This document shows positions 1 to 8,552 of a stretch of 10,882 bases of DNA, in pieces. Under the pieces are notes generated by a model. That model was not told the DNA's origin. It was given only the letters and a program-made list of their open reading frames with translations, and ran no database searches. The stretch is from Capsaspora owczarzaki ATCC 30864 (Eukaryota > Opisthokonta > Filasterea). The translations under genes were made by a program, and so were the position numbers. Each line of letters begins with the position of its first letter. Within the stretch, counting starts at the first letter, position 1. The stretch lies in assembly GCF_000151315.2 (NCBI RefSeq), contig NW_011887302.1, positions 597,197 to 608,078 on the forward strand, given 5' to 3'.

Positions 1-350
1 CTCCAAAAACGCAAAGGGGGAAAGCAGATCGTCTTTGCTCCAAAACCCCACTCAAATCGTCAATGCAACTGCCACAAGTGAAGCAGCACAGCGTTACTGT
101 TACCAAAATGATTCAGTTTCAAAAATATAAGGACTGCGTATTGTAATGTAATTGGATTCAATGAAGCAACGTATCTTCAACTCGAGCAGTTCAGCCGAGA
201 TCACAGCAGCCAAGAGTTCAGCCAAGAGTTCAGCCAAGAGTGCTTTACAATTGACTGCCACAGCTCCACCCCCTCCCCTCCGCCGCATTGAGTTGAATTT
301 CCAGTTCAAGCTGGGAGGACTTGACGTTGCAGTCTTTTGATTTTTTTGGC
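1..350. other. Upstream flank without a recognised gene
   Basis: No convincing coding sequence is seen. Short open frames on both strands here are low in complexity (Ser/Ala/Lys-rich from the small tandem repeat at 208-243). The stretch probably holds the promoter and 5' leader of the gene starting near 351-394, and possibly the 3' flank of a gene to the left. No clear TATA box, tRNA or terminator was recognised. A T-run at 341-347 lies just before the first candidate ATG. Confidence 0.5.
208..243 (+). repeat. Three tandem copies of a 12-nt unit
   Basis: The unit AGCCAAGAGTTC occurs at 208-219 and 220-231, and with one change at 232-243. A related AG-TTCAGCC segment lies just before it. It is a small local duplication in non-coding upstream sequence. 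No function is evident. Confidence 0.8.
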
Positions 351-2571
351 ATGAGCAGTGCTACTCGCCGCGGATTCCCAGTAAGCCAAAGCCATGAGTT
401 TGAGAGCGCCGAGACCTCAACATCGCAGCCCCTCCATTTTCGTACTCACCTCCTATGATTATGCGTTGCTTGACCAAATTCAGCTGCTGTCGGTGTGGGT
501 GCAGCGTGGCGAGCGTGTGGTCGACGCTGCAGCAGCCGCGTTGTCGAAAGCGTACAGTCCGCTCGTGGTCCTCCCCGCGACCAACCATCAGGCTGCTCCT
601 ACGACTCATAAAGCACCAGCAGCAGATGCAACAGCAGTAGCAGCAACAGGGCAAATCGCCCAGTCGGACGATGCTCCGCTTGCTGCTGCTCTGGGCCTGG
701 GCTTCTCGCTCGCTGCTCATCATCATCCAGCTGCTCTTGGCAGTGATTCTGCCGAGCATCATCATTCTAAGCATCGTCAGAACAAGGATCAGGATCCGTT
801 GCATGCTCAACTCACAAGTAATACCATCAACTGGTCGTTGTGTCGATGGATCTCTCGTTCTGATGGTTGAAAACTCACCTGAATGTAATGCTGCACACCA
901 GAGCTCCATGCGTTCTGCTTGCCCCTGGCAGAGATTGACCATCAGCCAAGGCACGCCGAGCAATCGTCTGCTGCATTATCATCATCCGATGGGAACGAAA
1001 AGGCGGCTAAGGCGGCCATGGCGAGCCGCTCGACCCAAACACGGATCAATCCAATCTCGCGTGTCAAACTCTTGCTGCAACAGCTCAAGTTGCCAACTTC
1101 ACCGGAGACTGCGGCGGTCGCGGGAGAGCTGCCAACCATCGGCATGTCGGAGCGCGTCGGAAAAGACACGTTCGTCATGCTATGCGCCCCCCGAAGCATG
1201 TTTCGGATATTCGCCAGCAAAGACCGATCGCGTGCGTCGTACCACCTCGCCTCGTTGTTTCCAGCAGGGCAAGGATTGTCCTTTGCCACTTGGCTGAAAG
1301 AGGCATACCGAGCAACGAGCTTTACCTTAACGCAACCAGCACTCTCGGACAGCGACGCTGCTCCGATTGAATACGGAGCCGAGCCGCGCCAACCGCCCAC
1401 GTTTGGTCCGTTCTGCATGTACTGGAAGGACAAGGAGCTGCCAGCAAGCCGCTTGCTTCTCGGTACCAGCACATCGTTTATGGCCCAAGTCTTGCGACAA
1501 AGCAAACCAACAGCTGGCACAGCAGCTTACAGCGACCTGACCGATGCGCTTGCGCTATCGACGTCGTTCTGGAAGTCGGCACAGGTATCTGTTGCTCCCT
1601 CATCTCGCCCTGCCATTTATCACGTCGACATTCCGAATGCCCTCGGAAGGCCTCTCGGCAGTGTGTCACTGGAACCACCACCACCACCACCACCACTACC
1701 GCAATCGCACCAACAAAATCCGCAACCACAAAATCAACAGAGCGACTCTCTCAATCCACCACCTGCTGCCTCCGGTAGCGGTACAGCTGCACCACCACCA
1801 CCAAGTGCTTTCGCGTCCAGTTATTTCGAACGATCTGTGTCTGGTTGGGTTTTGAGCGCTCAGCGAGCATCCGATCGCACCAGATTGCTGAACGACCTCT
1901 CCACACGCAAGCTCACCACTCACTTTTCCACGGCCGTGCAGAGTAGCTCGGCACTTTCCATGCTGCTGCGCACCCAGCTCCCTGCTCGTGTCGCTCAATT
2001 TTACGAACGAACGGAGGCATCAATCACCATTCCCTCCGTGTTTCTCGAGGCGCTCTCGCCAATATGCAGCCACATGGCTCGCATCGAGCTGCAAGTGCGC
2101 GCCATCCAGCTGGAATGGGTGGAACTTCGTTTCTCGTCAAGCGTCGTCGCGCCGCGTACCAACCAAATGTTGCCGTCGCCTGGGTTGAATCCGCAGGTGC
2201 GCACCTCCATCTTTCTCACCTCTGACGAGCTCTTCGGCACGACATCAAACCCCGTGTGGAAGGTGTTTGTCTCTACTCCCACCACGAGCTCGCTCCTGGC
2301 GCGATCCCACTTGTGCGCGCTCGGCATTCCCGCGGTTGGCGATAACGACCTCGAGCAGTGGATGCACCTCACCTATTCTTCGCACAACGCCCAGGCTCGA
2401 AACGCATTGACCCGAAGCGCATCGGGGATCTCCCTACCAAGCTTCCGAATTGAGGACCCGGGGTACTTTCAGTGCGTTGGCTACACTGTCGGCTCTGAAC
2501 TTCTCCTCCCGCAAGACCCCTCCATCACAGCAAAGCCCCCATTGGAATTTGCAACGCGTGATGTTCTCTAA
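351..2571 (+). CDS. Uncharacterised protein, about 670-690 aa, 2-3 exons
   Basis: The main exon is open from 932 to a TAA at 2569-2571. Its frame continues upstream through an inferred intron at 818-931 (donor GTAATA, acceptor after a pyrimidine-rich stretch ending in CAG), which bypasses an in-frame TGA at 868-870. Two 5' ends are possible. One is ATG at 394 (good context, GCC before ATG) read straight through to 817, giving 687 aa. The other is ATG at 351 with exon 351-380, a canonical intron 381-483 (GTAAGC...TTCAG) and re-entry in the same frame at 484, giving 667 aa. The protein has an Ala/His-rich low-complexity part upstream of 817, a Pro/Gln/Ser-rich linker at 1675-1810 including seven Pro codons, and globular-looking segments on both sides of the linker. 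No signal peptide or membrane span is evident. I do not recognise a family and assign no function. Confidence 0.6.
1675..1695 (+). repeat. (CCA)7 triplet repeat coding for Pro
   Basis: Seven CCA triplets lie in frame with the 351-2571 gene and encode seven prolines, followed by Leu-Pro. Further Pro-rich and Gln-rich codons follow to about 1810, making a flexible linker between two more ordered parts. In another frame the same triplets read as a His run, which explains a spurious His-rich open frame here. Confidence 0.85.
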
Positions 2572-2744
2572 CGGCAGCGAGTGCATGATGCTCCTTCAAT
2601 GTTTTCTCTTGGGGTTTTGGCATGGGTTTTCGCCAACAAAAAAAACCTGTTGTCAAACACCAGTATTTCTAATAGTCAAAGCAGCACGAAGCTATAATTT
2701 TGTGTTTTTGGCAGTCGTAGTTTGTTTTGGTTTATTTGAAAGTA
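2572..2744. promoter_or_regulatory. Intergenic gap with presumed promoter of the palmitoyltransferase gene
   Basis: Only 173 bases separate the stop of the left-hand gene from the ATG of the next gene on the same strand, so this must hold the 3' end of one and the promoter and leader of the other. An AT-rich TATAAT-like segment lies at 2693-2698, about 50 bases before the ATG, and short T-runs follow. No AATAAA polyadenylation signal was seen. The TATA assignment is weak. Confidence 0.35.
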
Positions 2745-5700
2745 ATGACGGGTGCCAGAGTCGTCCTACCTCATGCTTCGTCTGCCCTCGTTCCTCAGTT
2801 GCTTCAAGCTGGGAACGGCGTGGAGGCGGCTCGCGTGAAGGCGGCGTTTCTAGCCATCACCGACACAAGCCAGACTTTGCAGCAGCAGCAGCAGCAGCAG
2901 TGGAACTCAACCCACCCAGCTGTCTTGCCAGAGGACGAAAAAATGCTCGAGGAAGACAGGCGCTGCGTGAAGCAGGGCGCCGGGCTCGGCGGTTTGAACG
3001 CCGAGGAGCTTTTCGCGTTGGAGCCTGCTCAGTGCGTTGTGTGTCGCCTCACGCGCGACAGGACGATTCCCAAGTGCATTGCATCAAGTACTGTGCTGCT
3101 TGTGTGATATTTCGTTGTCTATGCGAGTGATTGAACGCGGCGGTTTGTGCAAAAGCGAAAACCACCTCAAAGCCAAGATGAACGCTCTCCCAACACACTA
3201 ACGCTGAACTCGTCTGCAGCCGACAGACTACACTGGGCAGCACGTACCGACCACGCGCACTATTGCCGAGATCTAATTGAGGACTCTGACGATCCTGGGG
3301 CTGTCCACATCATCGATGCCAAGGGGTTTAGTCGTACGAGTTTTTTTTTTTTCGTTCTGTCGGCAGCATTGTTCACAGTTGATTGCCAGCCTGTGCTCAA
3401 CCGCGTTGCAATGAATTGTGCAGCGTTTCACTATGCTTGTCAACGGGGCAACTTTGTCATCGTCAAGTATCTGTTCCACTGCGCGGGAGCGGATGTCAAT
3501 GCCGCCACGCAAGCAGAGACGGACCGATTTGCACCACTGCACTTTGCAGCGATAAACGGTGAGAAACAGCATGTTGCAGAATGCATGACTGGAACAACGG
3601 AAGTCAAAAAACGAAATAACTGACGGAAGCTCGTAGGTGACATCAAGCTCGCCCGATTTTTGATGGAGAGCGGCGCGGCTGTCGACAAGCGCGACGCCAA
3701 GGGAAACACTCCCTTGATTCTGGTACGTCAAGTCTACAGAACCAGTTGAAACAACCCACCATAAGTTGTGACCAAGAACACCACACAGAAACTCACGGCT
3801 AGCTTTTGCTCAACGGTGATCACTCGCATTTCTTATGTACAGGCGGCACAGTTTGGCCATTTGCTCATGATTCATTTTCTCGTTCAGCACGCTGCTGACA
3901 TTGCAGCTCGTGATCAGAAGGGCAACCAGGCGCTTGCATGGTATGGCTGTTGATTTTGACTTGGAGGATGGCAGTGATTCCTGCTCAGTCAAGCGTTTTC
4001 ACAACAGGGCTGCTTACGAAGGTCATGGAGACTGTGTCAAGCACTTGATTCGAGCTGGAGCAATGCTGGACAATATAGATTCACAAGGCACAACGTATGC
4101 AGCTGATATTACGTTGGTAGAGGTGTGGATGCAGCATTTTCTTTCGAAAACCCACGTCACTTGACATTTTAGGGCGCTGCACTGGGCGGCGATTCAAGGC
4201 CAAATGGCGGCCGTAGAAGTACTCTTGGATGCCGGCGCAGATGCTTCCTTGCGCGATTCGAGCAACCAAACAGCCATTGGTGCGGCCGTGCTGGAGGAAT
4301 TGAATCATTGCTTCTCTACTTCAAACGGCGCTTCTCATTTTCGTTTCACTCGTTCCCACACACAGAGCACGCCAAGCGCAAAAAGCACACCACCTTGGTT
4401 GACTTTATTCAGCGTCATTTGAGGAAATTTCCGTCTGGCTTGACTCCCGGATCGGGTTTGGCCACAACGGTATGTGTTCATTTCGTTTGACTGCCGTTGG
4501 TCGATGGCATCTCACCGTCACCAGGCTCCAACGGACCATGTTTGCAGATCATGCTCCAGCTGACTGAAACCGAGCGCCTCAAGCATCGGTTGCAGCGAGA
4601 GTGGATGTTCTATCTCCTGCCTGTGTAACTGTCCGCGTTGCGTCTTAGGGTGTTGCCGAGTTGTTTGGTTCCGCTCACCTTGAAACGCACTCGTCGCAAC
4701 ATTTGCAGAGTATGCAACCTAGCAATGCTCGCCAGTCTCTCGTATATGAACTGGATGCTGTCGTGGCCGCTATGCCTGGGAATGGTGGTCGTCATGTTTG
4801 CGGGCGGCACGCCGCTCCTCTTCGATCGAACCAACGGTACAAGCTGTTGAAAACATTGTTGTTGTATGTCTTTGAATCCACTGATGAAACTCATCAAAGA
4901 GACTTCGTTGTCAACCTTTGCCAGGCCCGGATTTTGACGGCAACACGCGCAATCCAGGGATGACAACTTGGTTTCTTTGCGGAATGGTGCTTGACGTGAC
5001 GATCGCCGTGCATCGCATGTGGAACTTTATGCTGACGCATGAGCCGGCTCTTGGCGTTGTCGGCCTGTCGTCCTTCGGCTTTATGCTGTACTGGTACTTC
5101 AGGGCCAGAATGGCGAATCCAGGCGAGTTCAAAGCAAAGTTTTGCCGAATCCTCTCATCTCTCGCTCATCTTCACAACACAGGCTACCTTGAAATGGGGG
5201 ATCCTCAAGATGTACTGCGCACAACTCATGCTGAGTGGAGCGAAGCGCCACGCAATTTGTGTACAACGTGCTGGGTAAGAGACAGTACAGCGCTGCTTGT
5301 TTGCCCGTGATTCATTTGCGTTGATCCATCCGTGGATCTTTGGTTCTCAGATCATCAAGCCAGCGCGAGCCAAGCATTGCAAAATTTGCAATCGATGTGT
5401 CAGCATGTTTGATCATCACTGTCCTTGGTATGTGGTCGGTGCTGGCATGTAAGCGCCTTAACGATGACAACACTGACAAATGTTTTGTTGTCCAGGTTGA
5501 ACAATTGCGTTGGAAAGAACAATCGAGCTGCTTTCATGCGATTATTGCTTGCGTTTACGACGTCTGCCATCTGTCTCTTGATCTGCACGTTCAACTTTAT
5601 CCAGCTCGCAACAGCGGAAATCATTCCCTGGAGTCATCCGTAAGCCTCTCAATGATCTTTTGTGCTTTGGTGGAAAAGGCACCACGCTCAGCAGCTCTGC

Positions 5701-6087
5701 ACCTACAGATTCATGTGGACGTTCTCCAAGATGCTGATGGCTGCGCAGCAAGAGCCGGTGCTGTTCTTTTTGTTCCTCTACACGCTGAGTGGTGAGTGCT
5801 CAAGATTACCGATAATCCGAGACGAAAAACTGATTCGTTGCTTGATTTGCAACGCAGGAGTCTGCTTTGGCGCCACGATTCTTCTGCAAGGAATTTGGCT
5901 CGCTTCGAATGGATTGACCATCAACGAACAGCAAAACTGGCAACGATACGAATGGCTCAAAGATGACAACGGTGACTACTACAACAAGTACGATCGCGGC
6001 CGACTGCGCAATCTTGCAGATGCATTTGGCATCTCGGTCAGCTCCACTCCGCTGGACTTTTCGCAACGAGCTGCATTTTGGGTTTGA
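2745..6087 (+). CDS. Ankyrin-repeat DHHC protein S-acyltransferase (HIP14/Akr1 type)
   Basis: This is a palmitoyltransferase that transfers acyl chains to substrate cysteines, normally at Golgi or endosomal membranes. I derive 15 exons: 2745-3087, 3220-3333, 3424-3558, 3637-3722, 3843-3940, 4008-4094, 4173-4279, 4366-4469, 4548-4624, 4709-4836, 4925-5274, 5351-5427, 5496-5639, 5709-5791, 5858-6087. They sum to 2163 nt (720 aa) in one frame. Residues 1-114 are a non-conserved leader with seven Gln. About 115-345 form seven ankyrin repeats (LHWAA, FHYAC, LHFAA, LILAA and similar). Two membrane segments lie at about 378-415, then others near 442-462 and 468-486. The zinc-binding cysteine-rich domain spans 539-578 with DHHC at 564-567 (catalytic Cys567), followed by PW and NCVG. 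Two more membrane spans follow, then TINE at 665-668 in the place of the family's TTxE motif, and a C-terminal NKYDRG motif near 687-692. Human HIP14 is about 630 residues and yeast Akr1 about 760, so the length fits. The first splice junction (3087/3220) is the least certain. Confidence 0.93.
2880..2900 (+). repeat. (CAG)7 triplet repeat coding for Gln
   Basis: Seven CAG codons lie in frame in exon 1 of the palmitoyltransferase gene and encode a Gln run in the poorly conserved N-terminal leader, before the ankyrin repeats. The tract is short and interrupts nothing recognisable. Length variation between strains would be expected. Confidence 0.9.
3088..3219 (+). other. Intron 1 of the palmitoyltransferase gene, with visible branch point
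   Basis: The donor is GTACTG and the acceptor CTGCAG. A good branch-point sequence CTAAC lies at 3198-3202, about 20 bases before the acceptor. Removing this 132-nt stretch joins the leader exon to the first ankyrin repeat in frame. The acceptor and branch point are well supported. The donor was chosen because it gives the matching phase. Confidence 0.6.
3334..3423 (+). other. Intron 2 of the palmitoyltransferase gene, with a T-run
   Basis: This 90-nt intron has donor GTACGA and acceptor GTGCAG. A run of about 12 T (3341-3352) follows the donor closely. Splicing restores an ankyrin motif, with Pro followed by FHYAC, across the junction. The sense-strand T-run matches the pattern seen in the minus-strand kinase gene. 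Confidence 0.8.
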
Positions 6088-6319
6088 AATGTGACAGTGT
6101 GAATTCCTCTCGACTCGAAGTCGCGGCTGGAAACAACAATGAAGAACAATAAGGAAAAAAGAAAAAAAAGCGCAGAACATGCATTTCGCAGCTCTTGAGC
6201 CTTCATGGAACGGTCGAATTGGTTTACTCGACAAACACACACAAAAGATTACTCGATAAAATCAAAACACAAGAGAGCTCTGAAAACACAGAACTACCAA
6301 AAAACGGAGGGGGCCGCCT
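6088..6319. other. Convergent 3' flanks of the palmitoyltransferase and kinase genes
   Basis: The stop codons of the plus-strand palmitoyltransferase (TGA 6085-6087) and the minus-strand kinase (TAG 6320-6322) face each other across 232 bases. The stretch is A-rich on the plus strand, with an AATAAG element near 6147 that may act as the palmitoyltransferase polyadenylation signal. No canonical AATAAA was seen on either strand. With so little room, the two 3' untranslated regions probably abut or overlap. Confidence 0.6.
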
Positions 6320-8450
6320 CTAAAAGTCCTTGAACGTCTCCTCGTAGGGGTCGACGCCACGATCGTTCCACTCGATTGGCTCCTCTTCGAATCGCTCAAA
6401 GTTGGACGCGTCGCCAGCCGAAGCCACCTTCGGAATGTACGGCGACTTGACACGCAGGTTGTAAATGTCGTCAAAGTTCGTGTCGCGGAAGTAAACGTGG
6501 TCCCGGATGTCCTTGGTGCCGTCCTTCATGTTTCCGAGGCGGCGCGTGAGATCAAAGGTTAGGAAGCCCGAAATAATGCTCCTCTCGTCTTCCTTAAAGC
6601 TGGAAGGGAAGGAATACTGGCCGTCGACGATTTTTCGGTACATGTCCATCTGGTTGGCGTCGTAGAACGGAGCGTGGCCGCAGCGCATTTCATAGATGAG
6701 CACGCCGACCGCCCACCAGTCGACCGCATGGCCGTAGCCCTTTGATTGGATGATTTCAGGCGCGAGATATTCGGGCGTGCCGCACAGCGTCCAGGTGCGG
6801 TGCGACACGCGCTTGGCAAAGCCAAAGTCGGTCACGCGAACGTGACCGTTGGAGTCGATCAGCAAGTTTTCAGGCTTGAGATCGCGGTACACGATATCGA
6901 GGTTGTGCAGGTACTCGAGGGCCAGAATGACTTCTGCGGCGAAAAACTTTGAAATTTCGTACGAAAAGTGCTTGTTTCGGTGCAAGTGGGTAAACATTTC
7001 ACCGCCGTTGATGTACTCGATGACAAAGTAGAGGTTGAGTTTGTCCTGGAAGTGTGTGTTGAGCTGTGAATGAGGGGGGGGGAGAGAGAGAGAGAGAGCA
7101 GGGCAGGCTGAAAGTGAGCAGGTGCACAGAGACAAGATGGGTATGGGTGTGCCAAACATTAAAACCAGAAGGACAGTTACCGAAATCACAAAGGGACAGC
7201 TGATGCAAGCAAGAATGTTCTTCTCGTTGATGGTGTGTTCGACTTGCTTGAGCTTGATGACGACAGACTTTTTGATGAGCTTGATGGCGACATACGAGTC
7301 CGGAACTTGCTTGTCCTGTGTAGTAGGAGTGAAGGAGTGAATGTCAGGGGGCTCGCGATGCAGAAAAAAAACCCATCCTGAATGAATGAGCAAAAAAAAA
7401 AAGAAATAGTGTCTCTTACGCGAGCCAACAACACACGGCCAAACGAGCCTGTGCCCAGCGTGCGAAGAATGTCGTAATCCAACAGATTCTTTTGGACGGG
7501 CTGTAGATTGTGCAAAGTACACAAAGTGAAATACAAACAGACTGCGGTCGAGAGCAGGATTGGAGCAAACGCATACCGTTTCTTCGGTCAGAGCGCGCAG
7601 CTTGTTCTCGAAGGCATTGCGCTGGTTCAGCAGCAGCGTGTTGGCAGAGGGCTTGCGGAAGGAGCCCTTATTGCCAGCTGAGAATCATGACAAAAGTGGA
7701 AGGCGAGTCAGTTCAAACGACGCCAAAAAAACAACAAAAAAAAAAACAAAAAAAAAAAAATAAAACGACAACAAAAATCGTCGGAGTGGGAACCTACTCA
7801 AGGCACGCAGCTTTTCAAGAATGTCAAGAATCTGAAACTTTTTGGCGGGATCGCTCTGGAACAGCTGTTTCAGCAAAATGCAGGAGGACGTCGTGAGACA
7901 CCGCGACAGTGTTTCCAGAATCGTCAAGCATTCAAAGCAGTCGGTGCGTTACCGCCAAGCAGCGCTTGTTGAGAGTGTCCCCAGTCGTTCTTGATGTCTT
8001 CGAACGAGTCGGACTGCGCAATGATCAAGTCCTGCGCTCCCAAACCAGACCAAAAATGCACACTGAGGCACCAAACACAAAACAACTCGAGTGATTGCAT
8101 GGTTTCGGACATCACTGTACCTTGTCTTCGTCAAAGTTCTTGAAGTGAATGCGGTAGCTGTCATGTGCCAGTTTGCCTGACGCGCGAAAGTCAGTGAGGA
8201 TGAGCTGATGGTGACTTTGTTCGGTTTTGTTAGGGTTTGTTTTTCAAACTCACCTTTGAGGCGATATACGACGTTCCACGACTCTGGCTGGGTGATTTTG
8301 AAAAAGTCATTGTCGTACACGACATCATCCTTCTTGACGATCTGTGGATGCAGCAACACAAACAACAAAGTACGTTGAGGGAGGGAGGGAGGGGGGGGGG
8401 GAAAGGGGTCAGCGCGTGCAATTTTGAAAAGGGACAAGAAACGGAACCAC

Positions 8451-8481
<31 letters not shown>

Positions 8482-8552
8482 GACAAGATTGAAGATTTGA
8501 ATCTCCAATAAAAACCGCCAAGTTGAAGTTGGTCGAGGCGTACCTCTCTCAC
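6320..8552 (-). CDS. PKA catalytic-subunit-like AGC Ser/Thr kinase, 5' end unresolved
   Basis: The kinase exons are 7577-7677, 7420-7500, 7181-7315 and 6320-7063, joined in phase across introns 7501-7576, 7316-7419 and 7064-7180. All expected motifs are present: glycine loop GTGSFGRV, VAIK lysine, a Glu in HTINEKNIL for helix C, YRDLKPEN (6861-6890), DFGFAKR, activation loop TWTLCGTPEY with APE, and the C-terminal hydrophobic motif FKDF ending at the stop. The order and spacing match cAMP-dependent protein kinase catalytic subunits, whose usual length is about 350 aa. Upstream exons 8254-8341, 8121-8176 and 7953-8031 encode a phase-consistent region starting IVKKDDVVYD that I cannot place in a family; the helix with a single Trp at its end could suit a PH-like fold, but this is speculative. 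Between 7953 and 7798 the frame breaks (see findings). An acceptor at 8553 shows that at least one further exon lies upstream of 8341. Confidence 0.9.
7064..7180 (-). other. Kinase intron with a GA/CT microsatellite
   Basis: This 117-nt intron (sense donor GTAACT, acceptor TTCACAG) interrupts the kinase N-lobe just before the THFQDKLNLYF strand. It contains a G-run followed by a (GA)n tract at 7074-7098 on the plus strand, that is a CT/C tract on the sense strand, serving as the polypyrimidine stretch. It is a multiple of three with no stop, so the open frame runs through it, but the encoded residues have no place in a kinase fold. Confidence 0.85.
7316..7419 (-). other. Kinase intron after the glycine loop, with sense-strand T-runs
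   Basis: This 104-nt intron (sense donor GTAAGA, acceptor CTACACAG) lies between the glycine-loop exon and the VAIK exon. Both ends are at phase 0. Two plus-strand A-runs (7363-7370 and 7392-7402) are poly-T on the sense strand. The donor is close to consensus. Confidence 0.88.
7678..7797 (-). other. A-rich (sense T-rich) kinase intron
   Basis: The sense donor is GTAGGT at 7797 and the acceptor TTCTCAG at 7678. The intron is 120 nt and contains interrupted A-runs at 7724-7770 on the plus strand, which are T-runs on the sense strand. Splicing gives a phase-1 junction reading RALT then GNKGSF. If the upstream exon is skipped, the same acceptor also pairs in frame with the donor at 7952. Confidence 0.65.
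8379..8401 (+). repeat. G-run array able to form a G-quadruplex
   Basis: Three GGGA units are followed by an uninterrupted G-run of about 11 on the plus strand. This satisfies the usual pattern of four or more G-runs with short loops. It lies in an inferred intron of the minus-strand kinase gene, where it reads as a C-rich polypyrimidine tract upstream of the acceptor at 8342. Confidence 0.7.
8451..8479 (+). repeat. Poly-A run of 29 (poly-T in the kinase sense strand)
   Basis: This is an uninterrupted homopolymer of 29 A on the plus strand. It lies in the inferred intron upstream of the kinase exon ending at 8341 and reads as poly-T in that transcript. It is not at the 3' end of any recognised coding sequence, so it is not a retroposon tail by any other sign. 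Confidence 0.95.

Noticed and set aside
361-963. 200-codon minus-strand open frame with Cys-rich runs
   Set aside because: The Cys run is the reverse reading of CAG-type triplets in the plus-strand coding frame. The plus frame joins the long downstream exon in phase and looks more protein-like.
1544-1855. Plus-strand open frame with a run of eight His, resembling a metal-binding or tag-like tract
   Set aside because: It is the shifted reading of the (CCA)7 Pro codons inside the real frame of the left-hand gene.
2450-3130. 226-codon plus-strand frame spanning the end of one gene and the start of the next
   Set aside because: It overlaps the first gene's 3' end and the palmitoyltransferase first exon in a different frame, has an Ala run from the CAG tract, and leads to no ankyrin sequence.
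4625-4648. Possible 24-nt intron ending at CTTAG
   Set aside because: Too short for spliceosomal splicing. The same donor with the acceptor at 4708 gives an 84-nt intron, the right phase and continuous membrane segments.
5139-5182. Possible 44-nt intron (GTTTTG...CACAG) inside exon 11 of the palmitoyltransferase
   Set aside because: Removing it shifts the frame and destroys the first CxxC of the DHHC cysteine-rich domain. The uninterrupted reading keeps it.
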